Below are positions 1 through 7,852 of a stretch of DNA of 64,000 nt, in pieces. The notes below the pieces were generated by a model. The model was given only the letters and a program-made list of their open reading frames with translations, did no database searches and had not been told where the DNA came from. This stretch comes from Prevotella sp. (GTDB lineage Bacteria > Bacteroidota > Bacteroidia > Bacteroidales > Bacteroidaceae): NCBI GenBank assembly GCA_017417465.1, contig JAFPZD010000116.1, positions 1 through 64,000 of the forward strand, written 5' to 3'. The stretch's first letter is position 1. Every line of letters starts with the position of its first letter. Position numbers and translations under genes: made by a program.

Positions 1-126
1 AACGAAAGGCATTCAAATGCCTCCGCAGAATCACTGAACTCGAAAATCAAGGGCTTCAGAGCACAGGTACATGGAGTAGCGGATGTCCCATTCTTCATGT
101 ATCGTTTGTGCACTATATTCGGATAG
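1..126 (+). CDS. IS transposase, C-terminal end (partial, cut by window edge)
   Basis: Frame 1 is open from the window edge to a TAG at 124-126 and gives 41 residues containing ESLNSKIKGFRAQVHGV and then FFMYRLCTIFG. This pattern (E-S-x-N-x-K-I-K-x-F-R, then FF-x-x-RL) is typical of the C-terminal end of DDE transposases of the ISL3/ISAon1 type. The exact family is inferred from memory of those proteins. The rest of the element lies left of the window. The 185 bases between the stop and the next gene end should hold the right end of the element; no clear terminal inverted repeat could be picked out because the left end is missing. Confidence 0.6.
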   Translation, partial: NERHSNASAESLNSKIKGFRAQVHGVADVPFFMYRLCTIFG

Positions 127-311
127 TTGTCACAGGGTGGTTATCCACGGAAGAATTGAACTGCGCCGTCATGCGACAACGCAAGACGACCGTTGCGGGC
201 CAAAGCTGTTTGCGCTGCAAAGTTAGGCAATAAAAAACAAACTCCTTTGGTTCAAGTTGGTTCAAGTTTAGTCCATTCGGTTTAGTGTTACTAAACAGGG
301 GGAAAGAAGAC

Positions 312-884
312 CTACCGCTCGAAGCGGATACCGCCGTTGCGGCCGCAGACATAGTTGGTGACAGGACGGCCGGGCTGCTGCAGATTGGTGAGGAAAAGGG
401 GCTCGCCCTCGATGATGAGGCTGCACTGAAAACGGTCGTTGGGCTGCAGACGCGTGGCGACGGAGGCGACAACCTGGAACTGCAGGTTGCCCAAATAGCG
501 GACGCGGCAGAGGCGGCCGGGCTGCCACGAGAGTGTCAGCTCGTCGCCGGCGGTCAGGTCGTCCTTCACGTTGACGTGACGGTTAGTGACGGGATTGCTG
601 GGCACCTCGCCATCGTCAGTAAGCGAGCGGCAGAAGGCATCGAAGTCAGCAAAGCCGATGAAGCTGGCCAGCGTGTTGAGCGTCCACGGCAATGGCGTGC
701 CTGGCGCATCGACATAGCCTCAGACACGCTTAAGGGTGGAGCTGCTAACGGTCTTGCCAAGTCGAGCACTAATATGTTCGCTCAGTTGGTCGAAGTCCTT
801 GGGCACCTGCATGCGGCGTCCCATAGCCTGGTCAATGGCACGGCAAAGACTCTGGATGTTTTCAGTAGAAACGTGATTACACAT
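312..884 (-). pseudogene. Conserved hypothetical gene interrupted by an in-frame TGA
   Basis: Reading from an ATG at 884 gives a 190-codon frame to the TAG at 312-314, interrupted only by TGA at 722-720. The codons before it encode MCNHVSTENI... to STLKRV, and after it GYVDAPGTPLPWTLNTLASF. Bacteroidetes proteins of this type usually read LKR-hydrophobic-W-GY here, so the TGA most simply replaces a Trp TGG (one base change). Downstream codons remain protein-like (FIGFADFDAF, then a beta-rich C-terminus with DELTLSWQPGRLCRVRYLG). The N-terminal half looks like a small helical DNA-binding or adaptor module. The function is unknown. A sequencing error or a recent nonsense mutation are the two explanations; recoding is unlikely because TGA is a normal stop elsewhere in the window. 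Confidence 0.6.
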
Positions 885-1037
885 ATTTTATAAACGCGCG
901 ATGGAGCGTTTTATTGTGGGAGTGTGAATAGCAAAAAACGGTTGGGTACTGAAGGGTAAAAGGTGAAAAGTGACAAAAATCAAGTGATTGAGAAAAATCA
1001 AAAAAAAGGCTAATTAAGCCGAAAAACTTATAAGGAA

Positions 1038-1070
1038 TTTGGCGTAACTCGCTAATTATTCGTACCTTTG
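1038..1070 (+). promoter_or_regulatory. Bacteroidetes-type promoter for the transglycosylase gene
   Basis: TTTG at 1038-1041 (-33 element) lies 21 bases before TACCTTTG at 1063-1070 (-7 element). The predicted leader of about 90 bases before the ATG at 1168 contains a small hairpin (1094-1113, GCCT/AGGC plus CTCG/CGAG arms). Confidence 0.75.
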
Positions 1071-1167
1071 CACCGCGATTTGAGAAAATCGTTGCCTTCT
1101 CGTGACGAGAGGCGCTATAGAGAAAGCATAAACGAGGGCCTTGGCAAAGCCCCTAAAAATAGAGTAT

Positions 1168-1602
1168 ATGAAAAGATTAGTGAAGCAACTTAGTCTGAGC
1201 TTTTCAATTCTGACCCTGATGCCCCTCAGTGCAGGAGCGGCCAACAAGATTGAAAGCTCAGGACAGTATGACTGGACAGCCGTGATGGACGCCATCATAC
1301 TGGTTGAGAGCGAAGGAAATCCGCGCGCCGTTAGCGGCAATTCCGTTGGCGCGATGCAGATTACCCCTATTCTGGTGCGTGAGTGTAACAACATTCTGAA
1401 AGCCCGTGGGAGTAAGAAGCAGTACTCACTTAACGACCGTTACGATGTCGGCAAGTCGAAAGAGATGTTCCTTCTGATTCAGTCACATTACAACAAAACG
1501 AACAACGTCGAAAAGGCTATACGTTCGTGGAACGGTGGACCAAACTACACGATGAAGAGTACCAACCGTTATTATCAGAAGGTGATGCGACGCATGAAGT
1601 AG
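1168..1602 (+). CDS. Exported lysozyme-like lytic transglycosylase (SLT-type fold)
   Basis: The ATG at 1168 opens a 144-residue protein with a signal peptide (MKRLVKQLSLSFSILTL..., cleavage near SAGAA). The frame continues upstream to 1141 only through a TTG start, so 1168 is preferred. The mature part has the transglycosylase signature: AIILVESEGNP with the presumed catalytic Glu, then SGNSVGAMQITP, and near the end AIRSWNGGPNY. It would cleave peptidoglycan glycan strands in the periplasm. It is short for the family and is essentially only the catalytic lobe. It has its own promoter and is followed by a terminator, so it appears monocistronic. The fold is well supported; the physiological role (growth, turnover or secretion-system insertion) is not shown by context. 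Confidence 0.8.
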   Translation: MKRLVKQLSLSFSILTLMPLSAGAANKIESSGQYDWTAVMDAIILVESEGNPRAVSGNSVGAMQITPILVRECNNILKARGSKKQYSLNDRYDVGKSKEMFLLIQSHYNKTNNVEKAIRSWNGGPNYTMKSTNRYYQKVMRRMK

Positions 1603-1630
1603 GCATTTAACATGCACAATGAACTGATAC

Positions 1631-1675
1631 AAATCCGGTTGTCGGGCCCCTGAGCACGGCGACCGGATTTTTTAA
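1631..1675 (+). terminator. Rho-independent terminator after the transglycosylase gene
   Basis: The stem AATCCGGT (1632-1639) pairs with ACCGGATT (1662-1669) and is followed by a T run. Confidence 0.75.
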
Positions 1676-1676
1676 A

Positions 1677-1816
1677 CCCCTCCCGGCCTCCCCGAAGGGG
1701 AGGAGACAAAACCCCTCCCGACCTCCCCGAAGGGGAGGAGATAGAAACCCCTCCCAGCCTCCCCGGAGGGGAGGAGATAGACCCCCTCCCGGCTTACCCG
1801 AAGAGGAGGAGATAGA
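1677..1816 (+). repeat. Four tandem copies of a ~35-bp GC-rich palindromic element
   Basis: Four units of 35-36 bases begin with CCCCTCCC and contain CTCCCCGAAGGGGAG-like palindromes, separated by agacaaaa/agatagaaa linkers. The fourth copy is degenerate. The array lies between the transglycosylase terminator and the SGNH hydrolase ATG at 1825, so it forms the 5' leader of that gene. Related GC-rich palindromes occur inside coding sequence near 9946-10016 and 62119-62150. Confidence 0.85.
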
Positions 1817-1824
1817 AAGAGAAA

Positions 1825-2517
1825 ATGAAAAGGAATATAACAACAATACTTATCATTGTCGTCTGCCTGCTGACGGCCCTGCCCACGGTGGCGCAGCACG
1901 TGAGCTACCGTTCGACGGCCCACTACAACAAGCGTGTGGACCAGTTCGAGCAGGAGGGCGGCATCGACTCCACCAGCATCGTCATGCTGGGTAACAGTCT
2001 CACCGAGAACGCGAAGGACTGGGCACAGCGCATCGGCACTAAGAAGCACATCGTCAACCGCGGCATCATCGGCGACAACACCACGGGCATGACGGAGCGT
2101 CTCTGCCAGATCACGCCCCACCATCCGCGCGCCATCTTCCTCATGGCGGGCATCAACGACATGGCCGGTGGCACATCGTCGACGGAGGTGGCCTCGCGCG
2201 TCATTGCACTTATCGAGCAGATCCGGCAGCAGTCGCCCGAGACGGTGCTCTTCGTGCAGAGCATCCTGCCCATCAACGAGTCGAACGGCCGTTGGAAGAC
2301 ACTGACCGACCGCACCGACGACATCCCGTATGCCAACATGCTCATCCGTGCCTACTGCCAGTCGAACGACATCATGTACGTCGATATCTTCTCACGAATG
2401 ACGCGCGGACGCTCTAACGAACTGCGGCAGGACTTGTCGGCAGACGGTCTCCACCTGACGGAGCAAGGCTACAAGATATGGGCTTTCGAACTGAAAAAAT
2501 ACGTTAAGCGTCTCTGA
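1825..2517 (+). CDS. Secreted SGNH/GDSL-family hydrolase (esterase)
   Basis: A 230-residue protein with a signal peptide (MKRNITTILIIVVCLLTAL...). The SGNH blocks are all present: GNSLTE with nucleophile Ser58, the RGIIGDNT block with Gly80, GINDM with Asn111, and DGLHLTEQGY with Asp207 and His210. Members of this family are lipases, carbohydrate acetylesterases or acylhydrolases; the intact catalytic set predicts an active periplasmic or outer-surface esterase. The substrate cannot be read from sequence. It could be a carbohydrate esterase, given the other glycan-active genes nearby. The gene is preceded by the four-copy GC-rich repeat and no recognisable promoter; it is followed by the ftcD promoter. 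Confidence 0.85.
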   Translation: MKRNITTILIIVVCLLTALPTVAQHVSYRSTAHYNKRVDQFEQEGGIDSTSIVMLGNSLTENAKDWAQRIGTKKHIVNRGIIGDNTTGMTERLCQITPHHPRAIFLMAGINDMAGGTSSTEVASRVIALIEQIRQQSPETVLFVQSILPINESNGRWKTLTDRTDDIPYANMLIRAYCQSNDIMYVDIFSRMTRGRSNELRQDLSADGLHLTEQGYKIWAFELKKYVKRL

Positions 2518-2542
2518 CCACTTCAATTCTCCGCCCCAAAAA

Positions 2543-2574
2543 TTTGCGCGTAAAGGAAAAATGTTGTACCTTTG
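2543..2574 (+). promoter_or_regulatory. Promoter of the ftcD-hutU operon
   Basis: TTTG at 2543-2546 and TACCTTTG at 2567-2574 are 20 bases apart, followed by a leader of about 25 bases before the ATG at 2606. Confidence 0.8.
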
Positions 2575-2605
2575 CGCGCAATTATTGTTATAACCTAAAA
2601 TTAAC

Positions 2606-4339
2606 ATGACTAAGGAAAAACAAATCATTGAGTGCGTGCCGAACTTTAGTGAGGGACGCGACATGAGTGTTATCAAGCAGATTACTGACGCTATTGAGTC
2701 GGTAGAGGGTGTTAAACTGCTCGACGTAGACCCCGGCGAGGCTACCAACCGCACGGTGGTGACCTTCGTGGGCGAACCCGAGGCTGTCGTGGAGGCTGCC
2801 TTCCGCGGTGCCAAGAAGGCCACGGAGGTCATTGACATGAGAAAGCACCACGGTGCTCATCCACGCATGGGTGCTACCGACGTGCTGCCGCTCATTCCCG
2901 TGGCAGGCATCACCCTCGAGGAGTGTGCCGAGCTGGCCCGCACGCTGGCCGCACGCATGGCCCGCGAGGCCGGCATTCCCTGCTATGCCTACGAGGCTTC
3001 GGCCTTTACGCCTGAGCGGAAGAACCTGGCCGTCTGCCGTGCTGGTGAGTATGAGGCCCTCGTTGAGAAGCTGACCACACCGGGCAAGCAGCCCGACTTC
3101 ATGCCTGAGGCCGTGAAACAAGGCGACCTGGAGCATGCCTTAAAGACAGGGTGCACCGCTGTAGGAGCACGCGACTTCCTCATCGCCGTCAACTATAACC
3201 TGAACACCACTTCCACCCGCCGTGCCAACGCCATCGCCTTCGACGTGCGCGAGAAGGGACGTCCCAAGCGTGAGGGCAACCCCATCACGGGCACCCCGAT
3301 GAAGGATGCCGACGGCAAGCCCATCATGATTCCCGGCACGCTGAAAGGCACGAAGGCCATCGGCTGGTTCATCGACGAGTATGGCATTGCCCAGGTGTCG
3401 ATGAATATCACCAACATCAATCAGTCGCCGTTGCACGTCTGCTTCGACGAGGTGTGCCGCTGCGCCCAGCTGCGTGGCATCCGCGTCACGGGAACCGAGA
3501 TCGTAGGCCTCGTGCCGAAAAAGGTGCTCATCGATGCCGGCAAGTATTTCCTCGAGAAGCAGCACCGTTCCACGGGTATTCCTGAGGAGGACATCCTCAA
3601 CATCGCCATCCACTCAATGGGCCTCGACGACCTGAAGCCCTTCAATCCACGCGAGAAGGTGATTGAGTATCTGATGGAGGATGCAAGTAAGACTAGTTCA
3701 ACCAGTAAGTCCGGAAAGCTTGTCGACCTCACCGTGAAGGGCTTCGCCGAGGAGACCTCACGCGAGAGTCCCGCCCCTGGTGGCGGCACCATCTCGGCCT
3801 ACATGGGCGCACTGGGCGCCGCACTGGGCACAATGGTAGCTAACCTGTCGAGCCATAAGCCCGGCTGGGACGACCGCTGGAAGGAGTTCAGCGACTGGGC
3901 CGACAAGGGTCAGGCCGTCATGCGTGAACTGCTGCACCTCGTTGACGAGGACACGGAGGCCTTCAACCGCATCATGGCCGCCTTTGGACTGCCGAAAAAG
4001 ACCGACGAGGACAAGGCTGCCCGCAGCGCCGCCATCCAGGCTGCCACACTCTACGCCACACAGGTGCCCCTGCACACGATGCAGGCCAGCTACAAGGTCT
4101 TCGACATCTGCCGCGCCATGGCCGCCGAGGGCAATCCCAACAGCGTCAGCGATGCCGGCGTAGGCGTCCTGGCTGCCCGTGCCGCCGTGCTTGGTGCTGG
4201 TCTGAACGTGAAAATTAACGCCGGTAGCCTGAAGGACCGCGAGGTGGCCGACAAGCTGGTGGCCGAGGCCAACGAGCTCATCGCCAAGGCCAACGCTGCT
4301 GAGCAGGAGATCATGGCCATCGTGGAAAGCAAACTATAG
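2606..4339 (+). CDS. ftcD: Bifunctional glutamate formimidoyltransferase / formimidoyl-THF cyclodeaminase
   Basis: A 577-residue protein with both FTCD activities fused. The N-terminal formiminotransferase domain (about 1-180) opens with IIECVPNFSEGRD and carries HHGAHPRMGATDVLP, the conserved His/folate region. The second transferase subdomain (about 180-340) contains FLIAVNYNLNT and MNITNINQSPLH. A Ser/Thr/Lys-rich linker near 355-370 leads to the cyclodeaminase domain (about 372-577) with PGGGTISAYMGALG. The protein moves the formimino group from formiminoglutamate to tetrahydrofolate, releasing glutamate, then deaminates the product to methenyl-THF plus ammonia. These are the last steps of histidine degradation. 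The stop codon TAG (4337-4339) is part of the first CTATAG unit of the downstream repeat. The gene is probably co-transcribed with hutU 140 bases downstream. Confidence 0.95.
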   Translation: MTKEKQIIECVPNFSEGRDMSVIKQITDAIESVEGVKLLDVDPGEATNRTVVTFVGEPEAVVEAAFRGAKKATEVIDMRKHHGAHPRMGATDVLPLIPVAGITLEECAELARTLAARMAREAGIPCYAYEASAFTPERKNLAVCRAGEYEALVEKLTTPGKQPDFMPEAVKQGDLEHALKTGCTAVGARDFLIAVNYNLNTTSTRRANAIAFDVREKGRPKREGNPITGTPMKDADGKPIMIPGTLKGTKAIGWFIDEYGIAQVSMNITNINQSPLHVCFDEVCRCAQLRGIRVTGTEIVGLVPKKVLIDAGKYFLEKQHRSTGIPEEDILNIAIHSMGLDDLKPFNPREKVIEYLMEDASKTSSTSKSGKLVDLTVKGFAEETSRESPAPGGGTISAYMGALGAALGTMVANLSSHKPGWDDRWKEFSDWADKGQAVMRELLHLVDEDTEAFNRIMAAFGLPKKTDEDKAARSAAIQAATLYATQVPLHTMQASYKVFDICRAMAAEGNPNSVSDAGVGVLAARAAVLGAGLNVKINAGSLKDREVADKLVAEANELIAKANAAEQEIMAIVESKL

Positions 4340-4456
4340 AGACTATAGGAGCTATAGTAGCTATAGAAACTATAGAGGCTATAGTAGCTATAGAGACTAT
4401 AGTAGCTATAGAGACTATAGAAACTATAGAGGCTATAGTTGCAATAGGAACTATCA
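4334..4456 (+). repeat. 9-bp tandem repeat (CTATAG every 9 bases) between ftcD and hutU
   Basis: CTATAG occurs at 4334 and then every 9 bases to 4433, which is 12 perfect hexamers with two variable bases and a purine between. Two degenerate units follow (CAATAG at 4442, CTATCA at 4451). The hexamer is self-complementary. The array occupies nearly the whole ftcD-hutU spacer and supplies the ftcD stop codon. Confidence 0.95.
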
Positions 4457-4479
4457 CACCAAAAACAAAAGAAAAAGCA

Positions 4480-6489
4480 ATGACACAAGAAGAATTCCGC
4501 AAAGAGATACAAGCCGGCATTCCCGAGGTGCTGCCCGAAATGCCCGCATACGATACCACCATCAACCACGCTCCGAAGCGCAAGGACATCCTGACGCCGG
4601 ATGAAAAGAAACTGGCACTGCGTAATGCCCTCCGCTACTTCCCCAAGCATCTGCATGCGCAGCTGGCACCTGAGTTTGCTGAAGAGCTGCACAAGTACGG
4701 GCGCATCTACATGTACCGTCTGCGCCCCACCTACGAGATGTATGCCCGCAGCATCGATGAGTATCCGGCCCGTAGCCGTCAGGCTGCTGCCATCATGATG
4801 ATGATTCAGAACAACCTGGATCCCCGCGTGGCCCAGCACCCGCACGAACTGATTACCTACGGCGGCAACGGTGCCGTGTTCCAGAACTGGGCTCAGTACC
4901 GTCTGGTGATGAAGTACCTGAGCGAGATGACCGACGAGCAGACACTCGTCATGTACAGCGGTCATCCCCTCGGTCTGTTCCCCTCGCACAAGGACGCCCC
5001 GCGTGTGGTGGTGACCAACGGCATGGTGATACCCAACTACTCGAAGCCCGACGACTGGGAGCGCGACAACGCCCTCGGTGTGTCGCAGTACGGCCAGATG
5101 ACTGCCGGCTCGTATATGTACATCGGCCCGCAGGGCATCGTCCACGGCACCACCATCACCGTGCTCAACGCCAAGCGCCTGCACTCACGGGCCGGCGACA
5201 GCCGCTCCACACTCTTCGTCACTGCCGGACTGGGCGGCATGAGCGGTGCCCAGCCGAAAGCCGGTAACATCGCCGGCGTGGTCTCTGTCACTGCCGAAAT
5301 CAACCCGCTGGCAGCCCGCAAACGCTTTGAGCAGGGCTGGGTCGACGAGCTGCACGAGAACCTCGACGAGCTGATTCCCGCCCTGAAGAAAGCCGTGGCC
5401 GAGAAGAAGGTGGTGTCGATGGCCTACGTAGGCAACGTCGTTGACCTGTGGGAGCGTCTGGCCGACGAGGACATCGCCGTCGACCTGGGTAGTGACCAGA
5501 CGTCGCTCCACAACCCGTGGGCTGGCGGCTACTACCCCGTGGGCTACTCGTTCGAGGAGTCAAAGGTGATGATGGCCGAGGAGCCCGAGAAGTTCAAGGC
5601 TGCCGTCCAGGCCTCACTCCGCCGTCAGGTGGCTGCCATCAACCGCCTGACCGCTAAAGGCATGTACTTCTTCGACTACGGCAACGCCTTCCTCCTGGAG
5701 TCGAGCCGCGCCGGAGCCGACATCATGGCCGCCGACGGACGTGGTTTCCGCTATCCCTCATACGTGCAGGACATCATGGGTCCGCTGTTCTTCGACTACG
5801 GTTTCGGTCCCTTCCGCTGGGTATGCTCGAGTGGCGACCCGAAAGACCTGGAGACCAGCGACCGCCTGGCTGCCGAGGTGCTCGAGGAGATGAGCCACCA
5901 CGTCACTGATGACATCCGTGGACAACTGCTCGACAACCTGCACTGGATTCGCGAGGCCGGTCCCAACAAGCTCGTCGTGGGTTCGCAGGCTCGCATCCTT
6001 TATGCCGACGCCGAGGGCCGCACCAAGATTGCCTTGGCCTTCAACGACGCTATCCGTCGTGGAGAGATTTCCCGTCCCATCGTGCTCGGCCGCGACCATC
6101 ACGACGTCTCTGGCACCGACTCACCTTTCCGCGAGACCTCTAACATCTACGACGGTTCGAACAAGTGTGCCGACATGGCCGTGCAGAACGTCATTGGCGA
6201 CTCGTTCCGTGGCGCCACGTGGGTCAGCATCCACAACGGCGGCGGTGTAGGCTGGGGCGAAGTCATCAACGGTGGCTTCGGCATGGTCATCGACGGCAGC
6301 GAAGCCTGCGACCGCCGCATCAAGAACATGCTGTTCTGGGACGTCAACAACGGCATCGCCCGCCGCTCATGGGCCCGTAACAAAGGCTCGATGGACGCCA
6401 TCCGCCGCGAGATGGAGCGCACGCCCGAGCTGAAGGTGACGCTACCCAACCTTGTCGACGATGACATCATCGACAACATAACCTTCTGA
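4480..6489 (+). CDS. hutU: Urocanate hydratase (urocanase)
   Basis: A 669-residue enzyme that converts urocanate to imidazolonepropionate using tightly bound NAD+. Recognisable blocks are YGGNGAVFQNWAQY, VVTNGMVIPNYSK, the nucleotide-binding region GLGGMSGAQPKAG, GSDQTSLHNP, and GFGPFRWVCSSGDP with the conserved Cys near the active site. The C-terminus is DDDIIDNITF. The protein is longer than the roughly 557-residue proteobacterial enzyme, as I recall for the longer Bacteroidetes/animal-like form. It lies downstream of ftcD with only the CTATAG repeat between and no TAnnTTTG box in the spacer, so it is inferred to be the second gene of an ftcD-hutU operon. A strong hairpin follows. Confidence 0.95.
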   Translation: MTQEEFRKEIQAGIPEVLPEMPAYDTTINHAPKRKDILTPDEKKLALRNALRYFPKHLHAQLAPEFAEELHKYGRIYMYRLRPTYEMYARSIDEYPARSRQAAAIMMMIQNNLDPRVAQHPHELITYGGNGAVFQNWAQYRLVMKYLSEMTDEQTLVMYSGHPLGLFPSHKDAPRVVVTNGMVIPNYSKPDDWERDNALGVSQYGQMTAGSYMYIGPQGIVHGTTITVLNAKRLHSRAGDSRSTLFVTAGLGGMSGAQPKAGNIAGVVSVTAEINPLAARKRFEQGWVDELHENLDELIPALKKAVAEKKVVSMAYVGNVVDLWERLADEDIAVDLGSDQTSLHNPWAGGYYPVGYSFEESKVMMAEEPEKFKAAVQASLRRQVAAINRLTAKGMYFFDYGNAFLLESSRAGADIMAADGRGFRYPSYVQDIMGPLFFDYGFGPFRWVCSSGDPKDLETSDRLAAEVLEEMSHHVTDDIRGQLLDNLHWIREAGPNKLVVGSQARILYADAEGRTKIALAFNDAIRRGEISRPIVLGRDHHDVSGTDSPFRETSNIYDGSNKCADMAVQNVIGDSFRGATWVSIHNGGGVGWGEVINGGFGMVIDGSEACDRRIKNMLFWDVNNGIARRSWARNKGSMDAIRREMERTPELKVTLPNLVDDDIIDNITF

Positions 6490-6498
6490 ACGACTGAC

Positions 6499-6540
6499 AC
6501 ATCAATGGCGATGCCGCGGCATCGTCATTGATGTACTTTC
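6499..6540 (+). terminator. Terminator after hutU
   Basis: Positions 6499-6516 and 6517-6534 form an 18-bp stem with one G-T wobble and almost no loop, followed by a pyrimidine-rich tract. This ends the ftcD-hutU transcript. Confidence 0.75.
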
Positions 6541-6571
6541 CCTTTTCAACCTTTTAATAACAGTAACACTG

Positions 6572-7678
6572 ATGAAAACTAGACTTTTTACTGCAGCACT
6601 GTTTCTAATGCCTATGCTGCTATGTGCACAGACGGATATCAACTTTGTGAAAGGCGCCGACGTGGGATTCCTTGCCGGTCAGGAGCAGCGTGGCGTGAAG
6701 TTCCACGACCGCTATGGGCGTGAGCGCGACTGTCTGCAGCTATTGCACGACGACTACCAGATTGGTGCCATCCGCCTCCGCGTCTGGGTCGATCCGCGTG
6801 GCGGCGACTGCGACAAGTACGCCCTGCTCGCCATGGCCCGTCGCGTAAAAGCATTGGATATGGACCTCATGGTCGACTTCCACTACAGCGACTGGTGGGC
6901 CGACCCGGCGAAGCAGCCCATCCCCAAGGCGTGGCTGGGCCACAGCTATGAGCAGATGAAGGAGGATCTACGCCAGCACACTATCGACGTGCTGACACTG
7001 CTCAAGCAGAACGGCATCACGCCTCGCTGGGTGCAGGTGGGCAACGAGACCACCAACGGCATGCTCTGGAGCGTTAAGACCGATGAGCGCGGCTGGGAAG
7101 TGAAGGACTCGCTCGGCCGTACCACCATCACCTACTCTATGGGACACTTTGAGCGGCAACCCGAACAATATGCCGGGTTCATCCGCACGGGCTACGATGC
7201 CGTGAAAGAGATGTTCCCTGAGGCTATCGTGATTGTCCATCTGGACCGCGGCCACCAGCAGGCACTCTACGACCGCCACTTGGACACGCTGCTCAAGTAT
7301 GGCGGCAAGTGGGATATGGTGGGCATGTCGCTCTACCCCTACTGGGCACGCCAGGACCATCCGGAACTGCTGGCCGACGACATCATCACCGACTGCATGG
7401 CCAACATCCGCCACGTCAGCGAGAAGTACCACTGCGACGTGATGATAGTGGAGACTGGCTTCGAGGTCGATGAGTCGCATCCCGAAGTGATGGACGAAGG
7501 CCGACGCCTGCTGTCGCGCGTCGTTCGTGAGGCCCAGACCGACACAAATGGCCACTGCCGCGGTGTATTCTACTGGGAGCCACAGTGTCTGCCCGGCGGC
7601 TACAGGCTTGGTGCTTTCGACAGCACAGGGTCGCCGACAGCCATCATGGACGGTTTCTTAGCAACGCCTATCCCCTAA
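6572..7678 (+). CDS. Secreted arabinogalactan endo-beta-1,4-galactanase, GH53 family
   Basis: A 368-residue protein with a signal peptide (MKTRLFTAALFLMPMLLCAQ). GH53 blocks are clear: FVKGADVGFLAGQE, IRLRVWVDP, DFHYSDWWADP, the acid/base region WVQVGNETTNGMLW with Glu159, and the nucleophile region MIVETGFEV with Glu294. It should hydrolyse beta-1,4-galactan side chains of pectin (arabinogalactan type I). Length and motifs fit a complete single-domain enzyme with no carbohydrate-binding module or T9SS-like tail. It is isolated from other polysaccharide-utilisation genes in this window (no SusC/SusD seen). No promoter box was recognised in the 82-base gap after hutU. Confidence 0.92.
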   Translation: MKTRLFTAALFLMPMLLCAQTDINFVKGADVGFLAGQEQRGVKFHDRYGRERDCLQLLHDDYQIGAIRLRVWVDPRGGDCDKYALLAMARRVKALDMDLMVDFHYSDWWADPAKQPIPKAWLGHSYEQMKEDLRQHTIDVLTLLKQNGITPRWVQVGNETTNGMLWSVKTDERGWEVKDSLGRTTITYSMGHFERQPEQYAGFIRTGYDAVKEMFPEAIVIVHLDRGHQQALYDRHLDTLLKYGGKWDMVGMSLYPYWARQDHPELLADDIITDCMANIRHVSEKYHCDVMIVETGFEVDESHPEVMDEGRRLLSRVVREAQTDTNGHCRGVFYWEPQCLPGGYRLGAFDSTGSPTAIMDGFLATPIP

Positions 7679-7765
7679 CCCAATCAGGCAGTCGAAGGTC
7701 GACAATAGACCTTTCCAGCAACAATCATTAACTGACCAGAAAATGTAGAAGCGGCACATCACAGA

Positions 7766-7798
7766 AAACATGGGGCGCAGTCACTGCGGCCCATGTTC
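7766..7798. terminator. Intergenic hairpin between convergent genes
   Basis: Arms AACATGGG (7767-7774) and CCCATGTT (7790-7797), plus an inner CGCAGT/ACTGCG stem with one mismatch, lie between the GH53 gene and the convergent lipoprotein gene. It probably terminates one or both. Nothing else was recognised in 7679-7852. Confidence 0.6.
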
Positions 7799-7852
7799 TC
7801 TTCCTAGGAAACATGAAAATAATTTAGACTACTTATTATGTTGGGAAATGAT

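Noticed and set aside
218-225. TAACTTTG on the minus strand as a promoter reading into 1-211
   Set aside because: The sequence downstream is the 3' end of the plus-strand transposase; a short minus frame from 98 is likely antisense noise.
720-722. TGA read as Trp or selenocysteine
   Set aside because: TGA is a normal terminator elsewhere here (hutU, SGNH hydrolase, porin), no Sec insertion hairpin was seen, and the site aligns with a plain Trp.
4090-5184. Long minus-strand open frame (364 codons)
   Set aside because: It lies antisense to the end of ftcD, the CTATAG repeat and hutU. The repeat gives it a low-complexity SLYSYY segment; it is a shadow of GC-rich coding sequence.
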